A stretch of DNA of 64,000 nucleotides from Manis javanica. Lineage: Eukaryota; Chordata; Mammalia; Pholidota; Manidae. A model generated the notes under the pieces. The model was not told the origin of the DNA, searched no databases, and was given only the letters and a program-made list of their open reading frames with translations. A program made the translations under genes and the position numbers. Positions within the stretch are counted from its first letter, which is position 1. Every line of letters starts with the position of its first letter. Positions 43,446 to 55,882 of this stretch are shown piece after piece. The stretch lies in contig NC_133167.1 of the NCBI RefSeq assembly GCF_040802235.1, positions 46,926,001 to 46,990,000 on the forward strand. Direction: 5' to 3'.

Positions 43446-45289
43446 ATTTTCCCAACATTGCTACATAGGCATGATCTGTACTGGCAAAAGCACTTAATAT
43501 ATATAAATCACCATTTGTGATAGATTATTTATGTTTTAAATAAAGGAGGCATCTTTGTTCATAAGTAACGGGACATCATATTTTTAGATAGAAGAAAAAC
43601 CCCTTTTTCTTAAAGGATGATAGTTCTAGTGCTTTGCGAAAATGGTGAATAGGGGCACAAGCTATGGCCGGGAAAAGCAGGAGGAGATGAAAGGCAATCA
43701 GAGGCTGAGTTAATCAGAAGGACAGAAAACAGAACAGAGGAGCCCAGTTCTGGAGATGAGCCTAGGAACTGAAAGGACTTGGGAGGAGGCTTTGGGAAGA
43801 GGGTACCTGGGTATCTGAGAAGTGAGGAAGCAGAGGATCTCAAGAAGCAGGTGAAAGAATACCCGGTTCTGGAGAGAGGCAGAACACAATGAGAATGGAA
43901 AGCTAACTCAGGAAAGGGGTAGTTGGTGGTACTGCCACCAGCCCTGGCAGTTGAGTTGAGAGAACTGGTTTAGGAGCAAACGGGATGGAAGAGTGCTAAC
44001 TTGCCTTTTAAGGAGCCATATTGAAAGACGAGAAAGATGAAGCTAATGGTATCTTCGTGGGAGAGCAGGGTCATGGAAGATAATCTTGTGTGTTTTGTTT
44101 GGCATGTTTGAGAGTAAGCCTTCATTTTACATTCATTGAAAATCCACTACTTGTATCCAATTTGATACTATTAAATACTGGGAGATTTGAAAGATGAGGG
44201 GAAAGATTCAGAGGAAATGGATAAGGAAGATGGTACAGTAGCATCCCAGAGAAACAGAGAGATTCTGACCCCCGTAGGCTAAACATGGGACATTTCAGAA
44301 GATGTTTCTAATTGTATTTTCTCTTTAAAGAGTAAAGAAGGGCATCTGTTGAAGTTGAGGATGGTGGGAATGGAGCAAGGGACAAAATATCTTCTCCAGA
44401 ATATTAGGCCTAGAAAAGTGAAATAACCTTAACAGGTAAATAAGCATTTTGGACTTGGTTAACTGGATATCACTGGGTGGACAGACTTTTTTATGGCATT
44501 GATTGCGTAGATAATTGTCTCATATTTCCACTGTCTGAGTAGATAGCACTTAGGGATTTTAGATGTTTCCCTAGAGCTATGAACTGTCACCATATTTCAT
44601 GCATTACAATGGAAGCTAAACAAGGCTTTTTGGAAAGAGAGAAGAAATGTTTCGCATCAAACTTCCTGACGTGCCATGCTGCTAATGCGTTTTGAATTCC
44701 ACACTACAAAACATCTGGCAGGCCTCCCATGATTCATACATCCATTGAGAGCTTGGAGCTCCAAATTTAGTTAAATAAATTGTTAAGAATGTGTTTTTAT
44801 TACATAAACGGGCTCCAAATAAGTCCAAATACTCTTGGAAATCTCAGACATGAATCCCATAAATAGTTCTAGATTTTGACTCTAGGGGTCTAAAGGACTA
44901 AATGATTATGTAACAGTGATTTTAGTACAAAGAACATAGCATTGAACTGCTTTGCCTTTAACCATTGTCAACAGTGTTCACTTGCAGGGAATTTCTGTAA
45001 TTGATAATTGATATTTAGCATGGCTATTTCTGCCCTACAAGGAAATATGTATACACTCAAAATATTTTGCTGTGTTTTGAGTAAATTTTAAACCTTGAAA
45101 CTGTTGGCACCATGCCTAGAGTAATTGTTTCCTAGTGAAACATTTTTCCATAACAATAATTAAATTTGAATTTATGAAAGTGTTAAGGACATTTTACATT
45201 AAAATGATAATTAACTACAAGGAAACTGATTTTAGGTTAACTCTTGATGTTCTAATTTATACATTATTTTGAATTTATTTTTCCCAGTA
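43446..45289. other. Non-genic stretch
   Basis: Purine-rich moderately GC-rich segment at 43660-44060. No supported gene. Confidence 0.4.
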
Positions 45290-45465
45290 CCTAAAGCAGT
45301 GCTCCTTAAACTTTAATGTGCACAAAAGTCCCCTTGAAGATCTTGATAAAAGGCAGATTCAGATTCAGTGGGTCTGGGGTAGGACCTAGACTCTGAATTC
45401 CTAACATGCTGCCTGTGGCGCTGCTGATTGCAGACCACACATTGAGTAGAAGGATCTAACATCTT
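45290..45465. mobile_element. MER5A-type hAT-Charlie relic
   Basis: CAGTGCTCCTTAAACTTTAATGTGCAC, GATTCAGATTCAGTGGGTCTGGGGTAGG and CTGCTGATTGCAGACCACACATTGAGTAG follow MER5A. Confidence 0.8.
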
Positions 45466-45584
45466 TCAGAATGTGTAACCTAAACAGGTAACTCCTGCTT
45501 ATAGTATACACACATATTCATACTATGCATCTATATACATGCTAAATATCCAAATACAACCTACATATAGTACACTATGCATCT

Positions 45585-46095
45585 CAGCTCAAAGGACTCA
45601 TACAACTCAACAGCAAAAACAAAACAATCCAATCCAATGGAAAGAGGATCTGAATATACACTTTTCCAAAGAAGACACACGGATGGTCAACAGGTACATA
45701 AAAAGATGCTCAACATTATTAATCATCAGAGAAATGCAAATCAAACCCTTAATGAAATATCACATCATACCTGTCAGAAGGGCTATTGTCAAAAAGTCAA
45801 GATACAACAAGAATTGGTGAGGATGTGGAGAAAAGAGAACCCTTGTGTACTGTTAATGGGGATGTAAATCGGTGTAGCCACTGTGGAAAGTAGTAAGTAG
45901 GTCCTCAAAAAATTGGAACCACTATATGATCCAACAATTCTACTTCTGGGTATTTAACTGAAAAAAAACAAAAACATTAATTCAAAAAGATATGTGTACC
46001 TTCGTGTTCACTGCAGCATTATTTACAATAGGCAAGATATGGAAACAACCTAAGGGCCCACTGACCAATGAAAGGATAAACAAATTGTGATATAT

Positions 46096-46131
<36 letters not shown>

Positions 46132-46622
46132 GGCAGTGGAATAGTATTTGGCCATAAAAAATGCAATCTTGCCATTTGCAGCAATAGCAGTGGACCTTGA
46201 GGATGTTATGTTAAATTAAATAACTCAGGCAGAGAAAGACATATGCTATATGATCTCACTTAAAAGTGGTATCTGAAAACAAAAACAAAACCAAGCTTAT
46301 AGATACAGAGAACAGATTGGTGGTTGCCAGAGGTGGGATGATGGGGTGAGTGAAATGCATTAAAGGGGTCAAAAAGTTTAAACTTATAAATAAGCCATGG
46401 GGATGTAATGTACAGCATGGTGATGACAGCTAATAATACTGTTTTGCATATTTGAAAGTTTCTAAGAGAGTAAATCCTAAAAGTTCTCATCATTGGAAAA
46501 AATCTGTAACTGTATGATGATGGGTGTAAATAGACTTATCATGACCATTTCACAATATACACAAATATAAAATATTATGTTGTACAGCTGAAACTAATAT
46601 GTCAATTATATCTCAATTAAAA
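45585..46622 (+). mobile_element. L1M LINE-1 3' end, plus strand
   Basis: ORF2-derived blocks are visible on the + strand: CACTTTTCCAAAGAAGACAC, ACATAAAAAGATGCTCAACATTA, GAGAAATGCAAATCAAACCC, a GAATTGGTGAGGATGTGGAG block, TTCACTGCAGCATTATTTACAATA and a CAACCTAAGGGCCC block. The 3' UTR runs to TCAATTATATCTCAATTAAAAAT (46622). Frameshifts and stops make it inactive. Confidence 0.9.
46091..46132. repeat. (TA)n microsatellite inside the L1
   Basis: An uninterrupted TA run apart from one AA/AT irregularity, inside the L1M copy after GATAAACAAATTGTGA. Likely polymorphic. Confidence 0.9.
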
Positions 46623-47984
46623 ATAGAAACAAACATGGATTCTCCCCAGGGTCTTCTCTCAGATCTCGCCCCATGGCACATTTCTCCTAACACCTTGTAC
46701 TTTTTTCCAAATCAGTTAAAATAATTAGCAATTATACATTTATTTCTTCCTTCAATTATTTAATGTCCCACGCTAAATTAAAAGTGCTCCAAATATGGGA
46801 GCTGGCCTGGTTTTGCTTCCTGTCTTCATGCCAAGCACACAGTGCCTGGCACATAACTGGTTCTTTCAGGAGTAAACAGTTGAAGAAGGAAAGTCTGGTT
46901 ATTTCCTTTTATTGATAATGGTGCTTTGCAGTTGCATGGAGCCCTTTAAGAGGCATTTATAAAGCTCTTCAAGTGGACAGGGAAGGCTTTTAATACATAC
47001 ATTATCCTTGCAACTGTAAGAGGATTATTAGCAATAATAAAGTTCTACAATGAAAGGGTTGAAAGGGACCTAAATATACAGGAGGAAAGTTGGAGGAAGA
47101 GGGAGGTTGACTTGCTTACCATCACTTAATGAGTTTCTGTCCGAGGAAGACTGACACTCAGATCTCTTGACCCACAAACGTGTGGTCGTCCCCACAGCAC
47201 ATGCATATTTACATCACAGAGGAAATGTTTGCAAATACAGGCAAAAGGACATTGATCCAGCTTCGGGTTTCAAGAAATGTTGAACTACAGTACCCATGAC
47301 TAATACCCACAGTATAAGGTGCATTTAGACTATTAAAATAAGACATCAGGATTTTCTCAATTTTTTGTCTTTTTAAAAATAAAATCTTCCCAGACTAATG
47401 CCCCTTAAATCTGCTTACTCGCATCAATCCAGGGCTCCCATTGCAACCAGCCAAAATCAAAATCAAATACGAACTCTCTATATTTTTGATGCCTGACACA
47501 ATTTTTTATGGGTTAAGAATTCCTTTTAAATTGTTAGTTCCTAAGGGTCAGGGGAGTCATATCTGCAATTCTTTCTGTAACTTCACACATTGTATTGAAA
47601 TAAATATTGTTCACTAACTTTGGCAAGAGAGATATTTGATCAAAAAATATAACTTATCCAAGAGTAAAATCCACTTATTTGTCCCATCTTTCACCTCAAA
47701 GAGATTTCCTAAATTTGAAATTTATATTCTGTACCAATTACTTAATTCATGATTTGCTTTAGCACCCCCAGAAACTCTGTCTCCCCAACATAAAATAAAA
47801 TAAGAAATCAGGCAGTAAAGCCTATTAGTATCAGTGATTAATTCTGATAAGTATTCAGAAGCCTCAAAGATGCTGATGAGGGAAACACACGAGTTCCACA
47901 TATGAAAAGCCTTTAAGGAATTTGCCAACGCTTCATATGTCACTCCATGACAACCTAATATTAATGAATACGTGTCTTGAAGGG
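46623..47984. other. Non-genic stretch, one possible MIR piece
   Basis: A MIR-like antisense segment at about 47095-47180 (GGTTGACTTGCTTACCATCAC, ATCTCTTGACCCACAA) is weak. Nothing else seen. Confidence 0.35.
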
Positions 47985-48400
47985 AAATTCTGAATTAAGT
48001 GATAGCTTTTATTAATTTCTCAAACTGCTTTGGCCTAGTGAACCATCAACTTCGACTACAGAAGGCAGGGAGCATGGGCTCTGGCCAAACGCTGTCAAAA
48101 GATAAGAAATGGCTCCGACAGACATCAATCTGTTCCTGTTCACAGGGCTGTCTCTTCCCCTCCTTCTCCTTCCAGTTATTAAGCAACAGTGTCAGTCATA
48201 GGCCCGTTCCTCTTTTCTCTTTTTATTAATGATTTAACATGGATATGTCATTACTGCTCTATACATCTTTATGCAGATGGCACGACTGTGCATTTTAATG
48301 GCAAATCTGTTTCTCACTTAACTACTGAACTGCAAAAAGACTTTGGCAGACTGGTTCCAGGAAAACAAACTGGTTTTAAAAGCAGCAAAAACTAAAACAA
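47985..48400 (+). pseudogene. Fossil non-LTR reverse transcriptase fragment (CR1/L2 clade style)
   Basis: Two + strand readings (47999-48229 and 48189-48395) together carry RT landmarks in order. FGLVNHQLRLQKAGSMGSG resembles the A-motif region of non-LTR RTs with a changed first Asp. About 150 bp later come GPFLFSLFINDL and SIHLYADGTTVHFNGKSVS, the C-motif region (YADD changed to YADG). LTTELQKDFGRLV follows. A frame shift separates the parts. Catalytic Asp losses show it is dead as an enzyme. The protein style is that of CR1/L2-type LINEs rather than L1. Order and spacing, not just one motif, support the call. Confidence 0.65.
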
Positions 48401-49419
48401 TGGTTTTTTGGCTCTACTGCTCATCGGAGCTTGAATAGTGATTACTTGAAAAGCCAGAATGATTTGAAAAAATGGCCTATTAGAAGCAATTTAAAAATAT
48501 TAGGTTGAATTTGGGTATGTAACATTGTTTTTTTAAGAAGTTCAAAGACTGGACTCTAGAAAGTATAGAACTCCCTTGGCTTTAAGTTATGGAGTTGTTT
48601 TTTTTTAAACTGTATGTGATGTATCTCATTAATTCATATCAGTGGTAATTTTTCACTCATTCAGCTTTCTAAAGACCAACCATTAAAAAATAAATTGGTT
48701 TTAAATATCTTGGTATATTCAACAAATAGAAACTGTATATGCTAAAATAATTTTTAAGAAAGAAAGCACCTGAAACAAATATAAGCTGGTGCTGATTTTG
48801 GTTACTCAAGTAATAAGTCACGTTTTGATCAATAGAAAATGATTGTAAAACACTGTGTCTTAAAAATGTCAACCCATAACTGTACTTTTCTCTCTGTCTC
48901 TGCCTCTCTTGTCCCCCCATATTTAGTCAATATATAACACATATATAAATATATAGTTCAATAAAAGGTTTATTTAAAACCTATAAGTTTTTTTAACTGT
49001 TACATTTATATGTTCATTTTAGTTACTTTTAATAATATTAATTTTTGAATAAGGATAATGTATGCTCATTGTCAAAAACAGAAAAAAAGAAAAGAAAAAC
49101 CTTGCATAATATCACCACCCAGAGTGCTTTTATTTTTCTTTATTGCTTGTGTAACCTATAGATCAGAGAGATGCTGTAAAATAATATCATAAAAATAAGT
49201 CAATACTAGAAAGAACCTTGATGATCATATAGCCCAAAGATTTCCAAACTTGTATTAATTTAGGGATTTTTTTCATTCTTCTAAAATTCAATATGCAAAA
49301 CAAATCTGAGGATCTACCCTATCAAGAATAGAAAAACCAGAATCATATCTGCTTATTCTATCCCTCTTCTCTTCTCCCATTTTCCAGAAAAGCAGTTTGA
49401 AATCATCCTTCTACCTCAA
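48401..49419. other. Non-genic AT-rich stretch
   Basis: A possible old LINE tail at about 48990-49130 (ATGTATGCTCATTGTCAAAAACA, CACCACCCAGAG). Weak. Confidence 0.35.
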
Positions 49420-49515
49420 CTCCCTTATTTCACAGACAAGAAAAACTATTTCTGGAATGGTTACTGACTTGTCTAAGGTCACACAGCTAATAAAAAAGCA
49501 AGTAACTCTGACAGC
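49420..49515 (-). repeat. MIR-type fragment, minus strand
   Basis: TTATTTCACAGACAAGAAAAACTA and GACTTGTCTAAGGTCACACAGCTAATAA are the antisense MIR core. Confidence 0.65.
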
Positions 49516-50954
49516 AGCTGTGTATCAAGTATTGACCAACTCACTGAATTATGAAAAGATCCTCACTATCATAGCATCCACAATGGTGTGGAGGACCGAT
49601 TATTGCCAGAGTGTGGAACATGTACTGTGACTTAGGAAAGAGCTGGAGGGTAATGGGCATCCAAAGGAATGGGATCTAACTCAGTTCAACTGATTTAATT
49701 TGAAAACCAAAACATCCAAGCCAGTATTTGGTCTTTTATAAGATGCTGGATGAAAACCACTATTTTTACTGTCTTCTCCCAGTCTTCATTTAGCTTTTAG
49801 TAGATGAAATCAACATTAGTGAAGAGGAAGTCTATAAATTTTGCCCTAGAAGTCAAGGAACACTAACCATTTTTGGAAACACTTGTATTCACTATAGCCT
49901 GAGTTAGTATAAATCCAAAACTATCCTGAAATTATATAGGAGATCCACATCCTCCTCTTTTTTTTTTTTCTCCCCCTTTTGGTCTTGTGCATAGTACTGG
50001 CAATGGTGAAGAAAGAGTGCTTTCAGGGAGGTACAGAAAGGGACTGAGAAAGGGAGTGGGAGGGCGTGCACACACAGTATATGCTAATGGAATCTAATTG
50101 CTAGTGCACGAACAGAGTGCAAGGCCCACGTATTCTATAAAGTTAAAATACTGTTAGCCTAAAAATATGTGACTTTAAATGCTAGAAAATCATGCCAGAT
50201 AGAAAGCAAATCCCTTAAGAGTTCCCACAGAAGAACAGTCTCCTAATATAGCACATATAATTAAAGCATTGTAAGACCACAGACCTTAAGTCATCTAAAT
50301 TTTATTCCATTGGCTGGTTAGTACTAGTATCTCCAGAATGAAGAAAAATTAATGCTTGCTTAGGAAAAAATTGGGAGTGGGCAAGGTATTATGACTTGGA
50401 GTCTAATGGGCAGTGCATCAATTCCTACTCACATGGTGGATGACCAAGCTCCTTTTTGTATCAACTACCACAGCATGTGCACTGTGGCATCTATAATCAT
50501 AAATCAGGAAGGAGTTGTTTCAAGAACAGTATATATATATTTTAAAAGCATCACTTAAAGCCTTCTTTCATGACAAAGTGTAATGTGATTTTTTATCATA
50601 AATAAAGAGAATGCAGGATAAATTCTTGGCACAAAGTTACCTGCCAAAAGGAAATGTTGTTTGAATTTATCATAAATGATTGATTGCCATTATTATGATT
50701 CTCTGATATACTGAATTAGTTGGCCACATCTTTTTATAGGCTACAATGACTTCTTTTCCTTCATTCTCCTCAACTTGTGCCACGGAAACTTTCTACACAG
50801 CAGGATAAATCTGAAAGAGGTGATAATGTGATGAATTGGTTTTGCAAAATGCTTATTTTTTTTAAATTTCCACTATATATCATTCTTCACTGAATTGGCA
50901 GGAATCAGTGTTCTAGATATGGAAGCAAACTTTTCTTGAAAAGTTCAGTACTCA
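49516..50954. other. Non-genic stretch
   Basis: T-run at 49959-49971. No supported feature. Confidence 0.4.
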
Positions 50955-51180
50955 AAGTCTGTTTATGTAGCACCTACTGTATGCCAGGTACTGCAGGCAC
51001 AGAGGACTAGCAACAAGCAAAACAGATTAAACCCTTGTCTTTATCATGCTCACCTGAGTGGGGGCAGGGATAAACCAATGAACAACTATTATAAATCTGT
51101 CTAGAAGATGCCAGATGGTTAAGTGCTATTAAACTAAACAAGAGATCTAAGAGCAAAGAGAGTGAGTCATGGTAGGTTGA
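50955..51180 (+). repeat. Old interspersed repeat fragment, family not named
   Basis: TGTAGCACCTACTGTATGCCAGG, AACAAGCAAAACAGATTAAACCC, a GTGGGGGCAGGGATAAACC block and TTAAGTGCTATTAAACTAAAC are in the order of a common mammalian repeat related to 37430-37565. Confidence 0.5.
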
Positions 51181-53399
51181 ATATTATTTTATGTATTGGT
51201 CAGATGTGTTGGCTTTCTGAAAAAATGGAGCCAAGGCTAATTTAGGGAAAACACCCCTTAATGAAAGAACAGATACATAGTCTCAATAATATCTTGAGAA
51301 ATTGAAATTGAAACAGGGGAACAATGTGATCAGGATGCTTTCTGAAGATTTGCACTTCTGTTGCAACAGCAATTTTAATTCAAGTTCTAACTTTCTGGGC
51401 TTGTTTTCATGAAGGACTTGGATTCCAGATTTTTAGAAATGCTTAAGTAACTGATGTTTGGAAAAAGAAATAAGAGAGTATTAAAAATGCGGTTTAAAGG
51501 ACAGTGTTAATATGCTCCATCTAAAAGGTTTCTTGATCCTTAATTCTGAAAGTGAGCCCAGGTGACAATGACATGTTCAGAAACCAAAGGTCCGCCAGCT
51601 TTTATTGTAGGAAAATTGTCCCTCTGAAAAGGTCTCTTTGAATATTCAACCTCTTGACTCTTTCCTATCCACTAAGAAGAAATGCATTAATAATATAATT
51701 TTTAATGTTAAACTTACATGTATTTAAACCCCAGTTTCTTAAAGTGAGCATTGGTTTTTAAAATGAGCTGGACAATTCACTTTGTGGATAATTTCAGAAA
51801 GACAACCAAATATATCATTGAACACAGTTAATATTTTCTTCTAGAAGTTATTATCCTGACAAGTTATTTCATGTTATAATGAGGTAATGTACACATATTT
51901 AGAAAAACGTAGTTATTTGTATTATTCTCTTTGTTCTCCTTGACAAAATGCTATAATGTTAAATTTAGGATTTATCCTAGCAAACAGAAAATATGATTAA
52001 TTTTAATTTTAGTTGTTGATGAATTTTATTTATATATTAGTCTAGACTTACTTACAAAGTCATATAAATTGCATCCACATTTAGTTTTACTTTTAGAAAA
52101 GTCATCATTAACTGGTATTTCATTTGAGCTAGAGCTTGTTAGCATAGATACCAGTAACATCTATTGAAATCATCTTGAAGAGACCTGGATTTATAGTCTG
52201 TACAGTGAGAGAGTCACACTGGCCAACGTCCAATCAAGGCATTAAAATTTAGAGGCGGATCTTCCAAAATGAGAGGATAAAATCTTCTTTGTGTATAAAT
52301 TGTTTTATTAGATAATGTGTTGATACTGCAATATTTCAATGTAGGTAGAAGGCATTTTAATTAATATGTGGGTTAAAATACCTATAAATTTTAATGAAGA
52401 TAAAAATTTGCCCCTGAGCTAGATGCATTTTAGCCAAGCTACAAATGGAGCAGATCTTTGAATCAGACTTTCAATTGAGATCCATGCTGTTTAACCTGAG
52501 ACTTGCTTAGAGCTATAAGCTTATGAAATTTTCTGCTTCACGCCTCTAGTAATCTCAGTGAAGTAAAATTAATTCAGTATACCTGAAGGTAAAACTTAAG
52601 ACCACCAAATTTGAAATAGCACGTATTAGAAAGACTCGATGGTCTTGGCATTAAACAAGTCCTTTGATTTCTCATAAATATGTCCCCCACCATTACTCTG
52701 GAGATGAATTCTCTGTTTTCTAATACAAAGCAGCATGAGAGGCACTCATTCTCATAAATTCTTGGTCAATTGAATAGTACATGTGTGAGTTTGCAGAGAA
52801 TCAGAGCAGGACTCACATAGGAGGTAATTCACCCAAACCCCTGCTATTAGAAGGGAGAAGTTATTGCATTTCTCAAAAGTAGCTATTTTCTTGATTCATT
52901 TTGCCCTTTGCATCAACTGGGCCTCTGTCTTCATACCAATAAGTCAGAAAATAAGAGGATTAGATTAATCACTATAGTCTTTTACAACTCTAAAATTTTT
53001 TTTATTATCTAATAATATGAAGCTATTATCTAAAATTTTATTTTTCTAAGTCCTTTTTTAATATCTATTATCCCTTAAAAAGGAATCACATTTAAAAAAT
53101 TATCATCCATTATAATATAAATGAGTTACTAAGGGACCCAGACACAGCACAGATAAGTTTTGATGTTGGGTATGATAAAGGTTAAGGGCATGGAGAAATA
53201 ACTGGTCTCATAAACACTTCGATTAAATAAAGAATAATCAAATGTAAAGAAATAAAAATAGATTTTCATCCCAATAGATTAAGTACTAATTAATTTATGA
53301 AACAAACATATATCTGGTATTTTTAAATCAGGATAACCAATTACCTATGAACATATCAATGGGAAATGACACGTTCTTCACTGTCGGTTGCTTTGTCTT
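51181..53399. other. Non-genic AT-rich stretch
   Basis: No supported feature. Confidence 0.4.
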
Positions 53400-53850
53400 T
53401 CAAAATGTCTCCTGTTGCTACAAATGTCCAGCTAGGAGTCCCTCCTTATTTCACACCTGTTTACTATGCTGCTACCCACTTGGTCCCTCAGAATCTCTTC
53501 TCTCCCAACGTATTCCTCTATGACTACTACCTATAAAATACCACTTTCATCATATCCTGTTACTATCCTCCTGAATTCCTTTACTGGACCCTAATTTCTA
53601 ATCGGATTAGACTAAACACAATACTTATTGCCTTCATGTGGAATGGTAGTCTTATTTGTGTGCCCAAATCCTTTAAGTTCAAACTACTATTATCCATAGC
53701 TTGTTGCCTCACTAATCCTGTTTTCCTTTACTAGAACCTTCCTTTCACCTGTTGACTAACCCATTCTTTTAGATTCACTTTTAAATTCCCACATTAAATT
53801 CCTTTATTCATGAAACATTCTTTGAATACTTTATTCTTCATTATCCTTCA
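53400..53850 (+). mobile_element. Possible L2 LINE fragment
   Basis: Pyrimidine-rich sequence with CTTTACTGGACCCTAATTTC, GATTAGACTAAACACAATAC, a TTGCCTTCATGTGG block and TTCCTTTATTCATGAAAC resembles a diverged L2. Weak. Confidence 0.35.
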
Positions 53851-55055
53851 TGCCTTTCTATTCTAATATTTGAAGCTGCTTTGAGTATTTAAAACAAAGG
53901 TGAAAACCTCAAATACCTACAGGGGCAGGTAGGTTATGCAAACTAGTGAAGCAGCCTACAGTAGACTGTGTGGAGAGATCATGGCAGACCTGAGTGAGAG
54001 TATTGCATCTGAGTGGGTCAGCTCTTACTCAGATCCAACCAACCATTGTCGTGTGGGAATGTCTGCTGTTGCCTATTTTCCCAAAATAAAATCAGAAAAA
54101 TGTGGATTTTTGTGTATGAAATGTCTCTATGCTAAAACACTATAGGCCAAACAAAGTATGCCTTCCTGCCTACAGGCTGAGCTTACCTGCAAGACCCCCA
54201 GTTTGTGGTCCCTCGATCTAGATAATTTATATTCTGCATGGTACAATAGAATACGGGCATACACATGCACGTACACACATGTTCAATATTGTTTCATGAG
54301 AACTAAAGAGGCCTCACTTTCTCTATGAAGTCTGGGAATAGTTTCTGTATTTTTAAAATGAACAGTCCAATGTTAAGTGTGTGAGCAAACCACTTAACCA
54401 TGTAAATAAGCCACCACTCATGTTTGATGATACCATGGCTGTCTGATGACAGGTAAGCCTCATTATGAAGTATTTACTACACTGGGCTATAACAGAAATT
54501 TATCTCCTCTGAGGGCAGCAAGATTCCAGAGTTTTATTGGTAGGAAAGTCACATTTGACCACATATTTAAATCCTGCATTGACTTATTACTATTAATACT
54601 TAATTAAGTCAATTTGTGTCTGTCAGCAAATGTCAGATCTGTCATACTTAGTAATATGGTTCATATTATATTATTAGTTGCACATGCTTTATAAGGTCAG
54701 TTTCCAGCATAATTTTGTTTCCTTGAGACAGACTTCTTTAGTAAGGTAAAGTATAAAGCAAACTTGTTAGAATTAGTCATATGTAAGATCTAGTAGACCT
54801 CTTCTAATTTAACCAATTAAGTAATAAAGTGATGTTTACTGATTTTAGTAATTCAGTAATATGGTAAATCTTTAATTTGATACATTCACATTTTTTTTCC
54901 AATAAACAGCTCATATCTCCAACCATGTGCCCTTTACCTGTTGCATACAGTTGATTGAATCTGGATCTCATCAAGCAGGTTCACCTAGGGGAAGGAAAAG
55001 GCTAGACTACTTTCTGAGGAAAGAGTTAATAAACATGGATTTCTAAGAGAAAATA
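53851..55055. other. Non-genic stretch
   Basis: No supported feature. Confidence 0.4.
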
Positions 55056-55539
55056 TTGGATCCTTTGGAAAAGATACCTGGCTACGGGTGCATTAATGGA
55101 TGGAGACAGCAAGACAGAAATGACAAAATGAAAAAGTCACAAAAAGCCCGGTGCTTAGAAAAGAAAAGAGCAGAGGGCAGGTGTCAAGCCCAGAAACTGA
55201 GACTGTGGGGCAAGGAAAGAAGCCTTCTCCACCGAGTTACCATTTGTCCCGCCAAAAGCCTGGGGCTCATGACCATGGAAGAGCGACGAAGAGGCTCTAA
55301 ACTGGCTGGGTCTGCGTAGCACTCCTCCCGCTCATTTGTGTGACCACAGTGCTGGGGTACTGGGAACTTTGCCCCCCACCCCCCATAGTTCCATTGTCAC
55401 TCTGAAGCAGGGACCAGGCTTTGTCCCAGGAACGGACAATCCCACACCTTTGAAAATAATTGGACCACATGGAATGATTCAAAAGAGCTGCATTTTAGGA
55501 CACAGAGGAGAGCCATCTCTGGGAGACAATCTCTAAGCA
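55056..55539. other. Unassigned, mildly GC-rich sequence with short readings
   Basis: An 87-codon Lys/Arg-rich + strand reading (55056-55319) is not recognised. No coding or repeat assignment. Confidence 0.3.
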
Positions 55540-55870
55540 TTTGGCGTGCTCTGTTCAGAGAGGCAATGGGCCAGCTGGCTGAGCTCCCCAGCTTAAGCAC
55601 GAATGGTGGTGGCACGCCATCCTGCGCCGAGTGGCCCTGGAGGTGGGTCAGTTCTGGCTCGGCTCCCCGGCGCCCTTCGTGCAGGCAGCAGATGGTGCTG
55701 GGGAGGCGGTCTTGGGAAGTCTCTCCTGCCCACTCCGCGCCTGCCTCTGGGGCATCACACGCCCGGAGACCTCATCGAACGCTTCGTACCCCCTCAAACT
55801 TCCCACTCAGCCTGGGATGAGGTCGGTTTCTGGACTATCCTTTGTGGATGTTCTTGACGTCCTGTTCCTT
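55540..55870. other. GC- and CpG-rich block, unassigned
   Basis: The GC and CpG content (CCGAGTGGCC, GGCTCGGCTCCCCGGCGCCC, CTCCGCGCCTGC, CACGCCCGGAGACC) is clearly above the surroundings. Three overlapping + strand readings of 84-124 codons exist but match nothing I know. It could be a processed-pseudogene remnant or a small CpG island. The block continues directly into 56759 once the retroposon is discounted. Confidence 0.4.
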
Positions 55871-55882
55871 TATGCCTCTGCC
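55871..55882. repeat. Target-site duplication of the retroposon, left (TATGCCTCTGCC)
   Basis: Exact 12-bp match to 56747-56758, abutting the T-run. Confidence 0.85.

Noticed and set aside
55056..55319. 87-codon basic reading as a host exon
   Set aside because: No recognised domain and no convincing splice pair; left as unassigned sequence.
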